This document shows positions 8,515 to 15,590 of a stretch of 64,000 nucleotides of DNA, piece by piece. Position numbers and translations under genes: made by a program. How positions within the stretch are numbered: the stretch's first letter is position 1; each line of letters opens with the position of its first letter. Below the pieces are notes generated by a model that was given only the letters and a program-made list of their open reading frames with translations, made no database searches and was not told where the DNA came from. The stretch comes from Kineothrix sp. MSJ-39 (GTDB lineage: Bacteria; Bacillota; Clostridia; Lachnospirales; Lachnospiraceae), in the NCBI RefSeq assembly GCF_018917935.1, contig NZ_JAHLPN010000001.1:248001-312000 (forward strand). Direction: 5' to 3'.

Positions 8515-9213
8515 CTAATTATTTTTCGTATAATCTCTTTCCCCGAAAATGCCGGTCCCTACTCTGACAAAAGTAGCACCCTCTTCGACTGCGACCTCAT
8601 AATCGCCTGTCATGCCCATAGAAAGAGTATTCATCTTTATATTATCAATGTTTTTATGCTTTATGTCAACAGATAATTGTTTTAATTTAGAGAAATACTG
8701 ACGATTTTCCTCTGCATTTTCGACATATGGTGCGATCGTCATCAATCCGTTGATCTCAATGCCCGGTAATTTGGCAATTTCTGTCACTAGGGCGATCGTA
8801 TCTTCCGTCTGTGTGCCAAACTTCGTCGCTTCATTTGCCACATTGACTTCTACCAAGATCTTTACCGTGCAGTTTTTCTTTACTGCCTCTTTACTGATCT
8901 CTTCTGCCAGCCTGAGCGAATCCACACTGTGGATCATATATACCTTGTCCACGATATATTTGACTTTATTTCTCTGCAGATGTCCGATCATATGCCAGCG
9001 GATATCCTTTGGAAGCTGTTCATATTTATCTACCAGCTCCTGTACTTTATTTTCACCGAAGTCCCTGCATCCGTGCTCATAGATCTCGGAAAGCATCGGA
9101 ACAGGCTTTGTCTTGCTGACTGCGATCAGCGTTACCTCTTCCCGGCTTCTGCCCGCCTTTGCACAGGCATCATCTATTTTTTTCTGTACAAGATCATAAT
9201 TTTCCATCAACAT
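8515..9213 (-). CDS. YggS/PLPBP family pyridoxal phosphate homeostasis protein
   Basis: Single-domain PLP-binding barrel that buffers PLP and affects amino acid balance; no catalytic activity is established for the family. The 232 residues contain the PLP lysine in AVSKTKP (about K34), FGENKVQEL, WHMIGHLQRNK, HSVDS and the C-terminal LSMGMTGDYEVAVEEGAT. It is coupled to sepF downstream, as in many Firmicutes. GGAAG lies 6 bases before the ATG. The assignment is firm; the biological role is only what is known for homologues. Confidence 0.93.
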   Translation of the reverse strand: MLMENYDLVQKKIDDACAKAGRSREEVTLIAVSKTKPVPMLSEIYEHGCRDFGENKVQELVDKYEQLPKDIRWHMIGHLQRNKVKYIVDKVYMIHSVDSLRLAEEISKEAVKKNCTVKILVEVNVANEATKFGTQTEDTIALVTEIAKLPGIEINGLMTIAPYVENAEENRQYFSKLKQLSVDIKHKNIDNIKMNTLSMGMTGDYEVAVEEGATFVRVGTGIFGERDYTKNN

Positions 9214-9243
9214 ATTTCTCTTCCTTTCCCTGCTTACAGATCT

Positions 9244-10632
9244 CTACTCGTAAATAAAGTCATCCGGATTGACACTGGCTGCGTCCAGTACGATAAAGTC
9301 GTATTCGGAAAGACCGTACTGGGTATTGGACTTCACAATAGAATATTCCTCATTGGAATACAGAACCGTGATCGCCGTAAAATCCGCATATCCCTTATTC
9401 ATATTATAAACACCGACCAGTGATCCCATCTTACTGATGGCATATTTTTCCTGCTGACCTTCCTTGCAGATATAATCGCCGATGTTGAAATCTGTGGTAT
9501 CCACATAATAGTATTCATCATCTGCCGCATATATGGTCGCATCGATATACTGTGTAGACTGCTTTCCGTTTTCGTCATAGACTTCTTTCAGGAAACCGCC
9601 CTTTTTGGAACCGCTTCCCTCTACCTGATAATCCAGTGGGATCATATAAAATTCTTTTTCCACAATCGCACTGTTCGGGATCTTCAACCCCTCTTCCCTG
9701 TTATACAGGATCTCCAGATCGATATAACGATCCGCGGCAAACGTGATCATGGAATTGGTAAAATCAAGCTGTACATACGTACCGTCCGCATTTTGCAGGA
9801 CTGTTACCTTTGCCCAGGAGGTATACTGGTTTTTCAGGAATTTGACATTAACATATTCCTCGGCCTCCAGCTCAGCCGCTCTGGCTGCATCTACCGGGAT
9901 CACGATCGACCAGTTCTCATTATCCAAAAGCTTGTAGGCTGTGTCTGCCTGTGATACAAGCTGATTGGCTTCCAGCTGCACGGCTGTATATTTGGATTCA
10001 TCAAAGCAGTCCTTCGTTACCGCGGACGGCTTCAGTGTCTCATAGCCATCAATACCGTAAACGACAACACCACTCTTCGGTGCACAGGAAAATGCGACTG
10101 CATCTGTATTGCCCGTCTGGCTCAAATTATTCAGCATATTATAGTTGGACAGCTTCAAAGCTGTGCCCTCCAGCTGATTTTTAAACTGATATACCTTTTC
10201 AAAATCCATCTTGGAAAAAGACTTCTGGAATACGATCGCCTGATTGCGGATCTCAGCCAGATCCTGATCAGAAAGAAGTGTTTCCTCTTCCTGAGAAGTG
10301 ATCATTTCCGCGATTTTGCCGGAACTGTCCAGTGAATACACCAGATCTCCGCAGGCAACATGCTCCCCTTCTTTTGCGAAGAAATTGATATAGCCCGTCC
10401 CATTGCAGGATACCGTCGTCTCATCCCTTATGGCGATCCCCTGATATACATTCGGTACGCTTAAAGAACCTCTTGTCACTTCATAGCCGACAATATGCTT
10501 ATTGTTCATATACAGGATCAGACTGACTACCATATAGATAAACAGAACACCAAATATGATCATTCCGATATTCAGATGTAAAGGGCCTCTCCGATAGTCC
10601 CTGATATTACTGATTTTTTTATTCTGTGCCAA
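9244..10632 (-). CDS. HlyD-like membrane-anchored periplasmic-adaptor-type protein
   Basis: 462 residues with a basic N-terminus, one membrane segment (about 19-43, LNIGMIIFGVLFIYMVV) and a long outside domain. A lipoyl/HlyD-like hairpin is suggested by GYINFFAKEGEHVACGDLVYSLDSSG and by a later SGVVVYGIDGYE segment, with a helical stretch between. This type of protein is often found beside yggS and sepF in Lachnospiraceae. No partner transporter lies next to it, so an efflux role is not supported here; a role at the division site is only an inference from position. The start is TTG, with AGGAGAA 6 bases upstream; that ribosome site is the tail of repeat copy 2. Confidence 0.7.
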   Translation of the reverse strand: MAQNKKISNIRDYRRGPLHLNIGMIIFGVLFIYMVVSLILYMNNKHIVGYEVTRGSLSVPNVYQGIAIRDETTVSCNGTGYINFFAKEGEHVACGDLVYSLDSSGKIAEMITSQEEETLLSDQDLAEIRNQAIVFQKSFSKMDFEKVYQFKNQLEGTALKLSNYNMLNNLSQTGNTDAVAFSCAPKSGVVVYGIDGYETLKPSAVTKDCFDESKYTAVQLEANQLVSQADTAYKLLDNENWSIVIPVDAARAAELEAEEYVNVKFLKNQYTSWAKVTVLQNADGTYVQLDFTNSMITFAADRYIDLEILYNREEGLKIPNSAIVEKEFYMIPLDYQVEGSGSKKGGFLKEVYDENGKQSTQYIDATIYAADDEYYYVDTTDFNIGDYICKEGQQEKYAISKMGSLVGVYNMNKGYADFTAITVLYSNEEYSIVKSNTQYGLSEYDFIVLDAASVNPDDFIYE

Positions 10633-10640
10633 GAAAAATT

Positions 10641-10772
10641 CTCCTCTTTCAGACTCGAAAATCCTGCCGCTATCGCGTCAGCCGTGCTTTGCGCTCTCTG
10701 ATTTTCTCGTTGTACGTTCGGGCAAAACCAAATACATGCTTCGCATGTGCTTGGTTTTCTTCCTCACTACAC
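10641..10772 (-). repeat. structured intergenic repeat, copy 2
   Basis: Second copy of the element at 7761 and 54444. It starts right after the terminator T-tract. The first arm is closed by AAAACCAA/TTGGTTTT (10724-10731 with 10751-10758) and encloses ACATGC/GCATGT around a GAA triloop (10734-10748). The CGTACAACGAG block follows, then the second arm closed by GAAAATC/GATTTTC, holding CTGCCGC-type and GCGC-type hairpins that are each one mismatch short of perfect. Its last bases give the ribosome site of the TTG-start gene at 10632. Confidence 0.85.
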
Positions 10773-10800
10773 AAAAAAGCCTCGGAACTTCCGAGGCTTT
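10773..10800 (-). terminator. intrinsic terminator after the P-loop gene
   Basis: The minus strand reads a 10-bp stem, AAAGCCTCGG with CCGAGGCTTT around a 5-base loop, followed by further T residues. It begins 6 bases after the stop codon of the gene at 10807-11226 and leads straight into repeat copy 2. Confidence 0.9.
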
Positions 10801-10806
10801 GGTTTT

Positions 10807-11226
10807 CTATAAAGATACGATGATCTTTGATTTTAACGCCTCCGGCAATTCACTCTCATCCATGCTCACGCTCAGGACAAAATCAATGCCGTAATTCTGG
10901 CTTATCTTTTCCAACTTTTCAATAACAGGAGTGATGTCCGCACCTTCCAGACATGCGATTTTCAAAAAGCTGTCTAAAAACATCTGTTCCAGATCATGAT
11001 CCTGTGAAACGATACCACAGATAAAACCTACGAATTCATCGTGATTTGTGATCATATACTGAGAAACATCGATCAGTCTGACTTTATTGTTCAGCTCATA
11101 CATATGCTTCGTACTCTTATCCAGATATACGATATTGCCTTTCGTTTCCTTTACCTGTAAATTTACTTTCTCTAATAAATGCTTTGTCTTGCCCTTCCCT
11201 TTATTACCAACAATTAACTGAACCAT
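10807..11226 (-). CDS. small P-loop protein of unknown function
   Basis: 139 residues beginning MVQLIVGNKGKGKTKHLLEK, which is a Walker A loop (GNKGKGKT, about 7-14) at the extreme N-terminus. NIVYLDK and IDFVLSVSMDE could serve as later strands, but I cannot point to a sure Walker B. I do not recognise a characterised family; similar short ATP-binding proteins are common in Lachnospiraceae. CAGGAGGG lies 7 bases before the ATG. It is a one-gene transcription unit, with its own promoter (11283-11311) and its own terminator (10773-10800), next to cell-envelope genes. Confidence 0.75.
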   Translation of the reverse strand: MVQLIVGNKGKGKTKHLLEKVNLQVKETKGNIVYLDKSTKHMYELNNKVRLIDVSQYMITNHDEFVGFICGIVSQDHDLEQMFLDSFLKIACLEGADITPVIEKLEKISQNYGIDFVLSVSMDESELPEALKSKIIVSL

Positions 11227-11282
11227 ATGTAAGCCCTCCTGCCATTTTGATTTCGGTATTTCGTACCTTCTCCGATAAGATC

Positions 11283-11311
11283 ATTATAGTGTATTTGGCT
11301 ATAAATGACAA
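11283..11311 (-). promoter_or_regulatory. sigma-70-type promoter for the P-loop gene
   Basis: On the minus strand TTGTCA (11306-11311) and TATAAT (11283-11288) are separated by 17 bases, 57 bases before the ATG at 11226. The spacing and the -10 match are ideal, and the site lies in the 111-bp gap after the carboxypeptidase gene. Confidence 0.8.
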
Positions 11312-11337
11312 CCTTTTTATCGGAATCCATACAGCTC

Positions 11338-12330
11338 TTACCCGGTAATCTTCTGAAGCAATCCGGTCATCTCCTGATAGAGATATTGCCTTTCGCTGCA
11401 GTTTAAGATAACGGACACATACTGGTTCCCGGAAGAGTCCTTTGCAAGCAGGATCAGACAGTTTCTGGCTGCTGCAGTCGTCCCTGTTTTTCCGCCGATC
11501 ACCGTGACACCGTCAGGTGCCTGCGCATCTCCGTTTAAGTACCAGTTTGTAGATGTACAGGAGTACTCTTTCCCATTGCCCTGAGCATCATGATAGATGG
11601 TTTCATAGGTCTGCAGATTGATGATCTGTGTAAATTCGCTGTACTGCATGGCTTCCTTAAAGATCAGATACATATCATACGCTGTTACATAATGATCCTC
11701 TGCCGTCAGGCCGTGCGGATTGACAAAATGGGAATTGGTCGCACCGATCGCCGCCGCTTCCTTGTTCATCATATCGGAAAAGCCGTCTATGCTGCCACCG
11801 ACATTTTCCGCAATCAGCACCGCAGCATCATTGGCAGACTGCATAAGCAGTGCATGCAGTGCCTGATCAAGTGTCATCGTATCACCTGTGGAAAGCCCGC
11901 AGAGCGTCGCCCCGGATTCATTGATCTTTACATTATCGGATGCGGTCAGCACGGTATCCAGATCTGCATATTTCAGCGCCACAAGCGCCGTCATTACCTT
12001 AGTCAGGCTCGCCGGTGCAAGCTGCATATTCTCGTCTTTTCCATAGATGATCCTGTTTTTGCTCAGATCGCATAACACACCGGAAAGTGCCTGGGAAAGA
12101 TCCACCTCATTTCCGGAAAGCGTCTGCCCGTCGCGCAGGCATAAATCCGCCGCGAAACCGTCTGCTTTATCATCTGCCGTACTTCCTGTCTGTTCGATCC
12201 GATATGCGCTTACCGGACTGTCCAGCTCGTATTCCATTGAAACCGCTGCATTGCCGCAGCCGGTCAGCAGAACAGACAGCACCAAAAATGCTGCCAGTCT
12301 TTTCTTATTTGTACATCTCACGCCACTCAA
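11338..12330 (-). CDS. dacA: D-alanyl-D-alanine carboxypeptidase (PBP5-type), predicted lipoprotein
   Basis: Serine peptidase S11 that trims the terminal D-alanine from peptidoglycan stem peptides. Motifs are in order: SLTK (S108, K111), SAN (about 165-167) and KTGTT (about 281). The N-terminus has a hydrophobic segment ending LLTGC (C25), a lipobox, so it is probably a lipoprotein and not anchored by a C-terminal helix like classical PBP5. At 330 residues it lacks the C-terminal beta domain. The start is uncertain: TTG at 12330 has GAGGAG only 3 bases away, and GTG at 12321 has it 12 bases away. Both overlap the end of mgsA. Confidence 0.9.
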   Translation of the reverse strand: MSGVRCTNKKRLAAFLVLSVLLTGCGNAAVSMEYELDSPVSAYRIEQTGSTADDKADGFAADLCLRDGQTLSGNEVDLSQALSGVLCDLSKNRIIYGKDENMQLAPASLTKVMTALVALKYADLDTVLTASDNVKINESGATLCGLSTGDTMTLDQALHALLMQSANDAAVLIAENVGGSIDGFSDMMNKEAAAIGATNSHFVNPHGLTAEDHYVTAYDMYLIFKEAMQYSEFTQIINLQTYETIYHDAQGNGKEYSCTSTNWYLNGDAQAPDGVTVIGGKTGTTAAARNCLILLAKDSSGNQYVSVILNCSERQYLYQEMTGLLQKITG

Positions 12331-12700
12331 GATCTCCTCGATTTAATGATTTAATCAACAGCTCCGCCGTAGCCAGATTCGTAGCCAGCGGAATATTATG
12401 CATATCACATAACTTGACAACATTATTGACATCAGGCTCATGCATCTTTGGTGTCAGCGGATCGCGCAGAAAAATGACAAGGTCAATCTGATTGTGCTCG
12501 ATCTGTGCACCGATCTGTTGTTCTCCCCCGAGATGACCGGCCAGATATTTGTGGACATTCAGATTTGTAACCTCTTCGATCAGGCGTCCTGTCGTTCCTG
12601 TTGCATAAAGATCGTTTTTGCTGAGTATACCCCTGTACGCGATGCAGAAATTCTGCATCAGCTTCTTCTTTGCATCATGTGCAATTAATGCAATGTTCAT
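12305..12700 (-). CDS. mgsA: methylglyoxal synthase
   Basis: Converts dihydroxyacetone phosphate to methylglyoxal and phosphate, a bypass that relieves sugar-phosphate stress. The 131 residues show the family signatures: [10 protein letters not shown] at the start with H8, [11 protein letters not shown] for phosphate binding, HLGGEQQIG, and the catalytic region [10 protein letters not shown] followed by HEPD. A clear AGGAGAG site precedes the ATG. It is placed between rodA and a DD-carboxypeptidase gene, an odd setting for a central-metabolism enzyme but one that co-expresses it with growth-linked wall synthesis. Confidence 0.95.
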   Translation of the reverse strand: MNIALIAHDAKKKLMQNFCIAYRGILSKNDLYATGTTGRLIEEVTNLNVHKYLAGHLGGEQQIGAQIEHNQIDLVIFLRDPLTPKMHEPDVNNVVKLCDMHNIPLATNLATAELLIKSLNRGDLEWREMYK

Positions 12701-12715
12701 ATGTAACCTTCTCTC

Positions 12716-13840
12716 CTAATTACTGTATTTCCTCACACATTGCAGTCTTACGTTCAATACAAACCCCATACCAATGTAAAGACTGACAAGTGAAGTTAGA
12801 CCATAACTGACAAATGGGAGCGGAATACCCGTATTAGGTACAATACCGGTCGCAACTCCAATATTCATAAAACTCTGGAAGCCGATCACCGTTGCCATAC
12901 CCGCAGCGATCAGCACCCCCGCAATATCCTTCGCCTTTCGGGCGATCATCAGACATTCCAGTGTGATCAGAAACAGAAGTCCGACTACCAGACATCCGCC
13001 TGCGAATCCCAGTTCTTCCCCGACGATCGCAAAAATAAAATCTGTCTGCGGTTCCGAAATGAAATTGCCGTTCTTTACGGAACTGATCTCGTTATTGTTC
13101 AGTCCCTTGCCAAACAGCTCTCCGCTTCCGATCGCCATCTTGGAATTATCCTGCTGGTATCCTTCCGACGTCGAATACTCGGACGGATTCAGCCATGCCA
13201 GAATACGTGTCTGCTGATAATCCTTGATCAGCGTCTGATCCGGCTGTAATACCAGTGTCAGGAATATCACAAAAAGCGGAACTGCAATCGCCAGCACGCC
13301 GAATATGATCTTATAGCTCAGACCACCCATGAACAAAAGTACACAAAACAAAAGTGCGATCATGATCGTGGTCGAAAGATCAGGCTGCCTGTAGATCAGC
13401 AGAAGCGGCGGTGCCAGAAGAACCAGCATGGAAATAATGGTCTTCGGCGAACTGATCGTTTCCTTATGTTTCATAATATACTGTGCATAAAATAAAATCA
13501 ACAAAATTTTCGCCGTTTCGGATGGCTGGAACCGGATTCCCGCAATGGAAACCCAGCGTTGCGCATTGTTTGACTTTTCTCCGAAAAATTCCACCAAAAG
13601 CAGCAAAACAAGATTGCCGATATAGATGATCCAGTAAAAATTCAGAAACGTCGAATAGTCAAACAGCGATATGACTACCATCAGAAACAGTCCCATCACA
13701 AATCCGAGGATCTGCTTGCTCTGATAGGAACGATCCGCACTGCCGATCACTAAGATCCCCACTACGGTGATGGCGATCAGCATTATTATTAATTTGAAAT
13801 CATAATCCCTGACACGGTATTTTTTCAGCATTTTTATCAC
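12716..13840 (-). CDS. rodA: rod shape-determining protein RodA (SEDS glycosyltransferase)
   Basis: SEDS-family peptidoglycan polymerase that works with PBP2 in side-wall elongation. The 374 residues hold about ten membrane helices and the signatures AQRWVSIAGIRFQPSE, YRQPDLSTT, QTDFIFAIVGEELG and PNTGIPLPFVSYG. The gene for its partner PBP2 is four genes upstream in the same cluster, and minCDE lies between. The GTG at 13840 overlaps the minE stop (GTGA), giving coupled translation. The ATG three codons in is possible but has no better ribosome site. RodA is preferred over FtsW or SpoVE because of the mre/PBP2 context. Confidence 0.9.
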   Translation of the reverse strand: MIKMLKKYRVRDYDFKLIIMLIAITVVGILVIGSADRSYQSKQILGFVMGLFLMVVISLFDYSTFLNFYWIIYIGNLVLLLLVEFFGEKSNNAQRWVSIAGIRFQPSETAKILLILFYAQYIMKHKETISSPKTIISMLVLLAPPLLLIYRQPDLSTTIMIALLFCVLLFMGGLSYKIIFGVLAIAVPLFVIFLTLVLQPDQTLIKDYQQTRILAWLNPSEYSTSEGYQQDNSKMAIGSGELFGKGLNNNEISSVKNGNFISEPQTDFIFAIVGEELGFAGGCLVVGLLFLITLECLMIARKAKDIAGVLIAAGMATVIGFQSFMNIGVATGIVPNTGIPLPFVSYGLTSLVSLYIGMGFVLNVRLQCVRKYSN

Positions 13841-14052
13841 CAGAATACATTTATTTTTCGTTTGCTCACTTCAATCTCCATCTTCCCCGGATCAATCTGG
13901 ATATAACGGGATAAAACTTTTGCAATATCCTTCTTTATCATTTCCATCGTTTCCGGTGAACAATTGATTCTGTCTGAAATCAGCAATATCTTCAGTCTGT
14001 CCTTCGCTACTTCTTTGGACTTCTTTTTATGAAATAATGATTTGATACGCAT
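13837..14052 (-). CDS. minE: cell division topological specificity factor MinE
   Basis: Drives MinD off the membrane and so sets the MinCD oscillation. The 71 residues start MRIKSLFHKKKSKEVAKDRL, then ILLISDR, and the fold ends with a KMEIEVSKRK strand. GGAGGGG before the ATG at 14052 fixes the start; longer in-frame readings run into minD. It is shorter than the 88-residue E. coli protein. A complete MinCDE set is usual in Clostridia, in contrast to the MinCD-DivIVA system of Bacillus. Confidence 0.92.
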   Translation of the reverse strand: MRIKSLFHKKKSKEVAKDRLKILLISDRINCSPETMEMIKKDIAKVLSRYIQIDPGKMEIEVSKRKINVFW

Positions 14053-14066
14053 TGTCCACCCCTCCT

Positions 14067-14858
14067 TTACAGTTTCTGAAAAATACCGGTAAAACGAAAC
14101 CATACCGATTTTTCTTTTTCCAGATCGAGAAGTGGTACTTCCTGCCCCAAAATTCTGTTACTGATATTCATATAGGCTCTTCCGGCTACGGAATTGCCGC
14201 AGACAAGCGGTTCTCCATGATTGGTTGATACCACGACCGCCTCATCGTCATATACAGCACCGAGCAGATCCACCGATAAGATATCGACCACGTCTGCCAC
14301 ACTCATCATATCACCACGTTTGATCATATCGTTGCGGAGCCGGTTGACGATCAGATCGATCCTACCTACCTCATACGCATGCAGAAGTCCGATGATCCTG
14401 TCCGCATCACGAATGGCAGATACTTCCGGTGTTGTCACCACGATCGCTCTGTCTGCGCCTGCGATCGCATTCTGAAATCCCTGTTCGATCCCCGCCGGGC
14501 AGTCCAGAAGTATGTAATCAAACTGTTCCTTCAGCTGTGCGGTCAGTTTTTTCATCTGCTCCGGATTAACCGCTGTTTTATCTCTTGTCTGTGCACAGGG
14601 AAGCAGATAAAGTCCGGGATATCTTTTATCCTTGATCAGTGCCTGTTTTACCCTGCAGTTACCTTCCACAACATCAACCAGATTGTAAACGATCCGGTTT
14701 TCAAGTCCCATAACGACATCCAGATTCCGAAGCCCGATATCCGTGTCGATCAGGACGACCTTCTTGCCCTGACAGGCAAGTCCTGTTCCAATGTTTGCAC
14801 ATGTCGTTGTTTTTCCGACACCGCCCTTACCAGATGTAATGACAATTACTTCACTCAT
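14067..14858 (-). CDS. minD: septum site-determining ATPase MinD
   Basis: Membrane-cycling ATPase that recruits MinC. From the ATG at 14858, with GGAGG 7 bases before it, the protein has 263 residues. It carries the deviant Walker A GKGGVGKTT (residues 10-18), DTDIGLRNLD, LLDCPAGIEQGF and TTPEVSAIRDADR. It ends in a C-terminal amphipathic membrane-targeting helix (KEKSVWFRFTGIFQKL). It lies between minC and minE with short gaps in one operon. Confidence 0.96.
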   Translation of the reverse strand: MSEVIVITSGKGGVGKTTTCANIGTGLACQGKKVVLIDTDIGLRNLDVVMGLENRIVYNLVDVVEGNCRVKQALIKDKRYPGLYLLPCAQTRDKTAVNPEQMKKLTAQLKEQFDYILLDCPAGIEQGFQNAIAGADRAIVVTTPEVSAIRDADRIIGLLHAYEVGRIDLIVNRLRNDMIKRGDMMSVADVVDILSVDLLGAVYDDEAVVVSTNHGEPLVCGNSVAGRAYMNISNRILGQEVPLLDLEKEKSVWFRFTGIFQKL

Positions 14859-14900
14859 AGTTTTCCTCCAGCTCATGAAATATTTGTCCCCTGCAGGTCT

Positions 14901-15563
14901 TTACAGATTCTGCAGTAATTCTTCTGTAAGGTCAAGATCCTCAAAGCAGATCTCGTTCTCTTTTAAATAGGCGATCTGTGGCTTGTCCTTTTTAGACTTA
15001 CCGAACAGTCCTTTGCTTTTGTATTTTCCTCTGTGCTCGCCGATCCTGACAGATTCCGGTTCCATATGGAGCGCTGCAATAAAATGGGTGTTTCCGTCCA
15101 CACCTGCATAGGCACTTCCGGAAAGCGTTCCCAGCACGATGATATCTTTTTTGGATACCACGCAGCTTCCTTTTTGGACATCCCCGAGCACGATCAGGCT
15201 CTGTTCCGTCTCCAGTATCTTCTTTCCCGACAGGCTTCCGCGGTAAAACTGTGCGAAATCGCCCTGTGCCATTTCCTCCAGGCGTGCCAGCGGACGCTCG
15301 AAGCTTTCTTCCTTTTCTTTTTCTACCACACAGACGATATTGACACTGCTTTCCTGTCTGATGGTGTCTAAAATGGCATCTTCCTCTTCCTGCGTATTTT
15401 TACGGCCTTCAAAGGTGACTGCCAGTTTGGCTTTTCCGAAAAAGCGTTCGGAATCTTTAAATTTTTCGGAGACTTCCGCCAGAACATCTCCAAAGAGGGC
15501 ATCTTCCGCAATCACGATTCTGATGCCATTGGGATAGCTCTTGAGTCTGACTATGTCTTTCAT
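14901..15563 (-). CDS. minC: septum site-determining protein MinC
   Basis: FtsZ assembly inhibitor activated by MinD. It has 220 residues. The N-terminal domain (about 1-100) is divergent, as usual. The C-terminal beta-helix is recognisable from YRGSLSGKKILETEQSLIVLGDVQKG, then LGTLSGSAYAG and FIAALHMEPESVRIG, where the conserved RIG region binds MinD. GAGGTGG precedes the ATG. It follows PBP2 by 27 bases and leads minD and minE. Confidence 0.92.
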   Translation of the reverse strand: MKDIVRLKSYPNGIRIVIAEDALFGDVLAEVSEKFKDSERFFGKAKLAVTFEGRKNTQEEEDAILDTIRQESSVNIVCVVEKEKEESFERPLARLEEMAQGDFAQFYRGSLSGKKILETEQSLIVLGDVQKGSCVVSKKDIIVLGTLSGSAYAGVDGNTHFIAALHMEPESVRIGEHRGKYKSKGLFGKSKKDKPQIAYLKENEICFEDLDLTEELLQNL

Positions 15564-15590
15564 GTTTCCACCTCTTTCAGCTTTGTCTGT

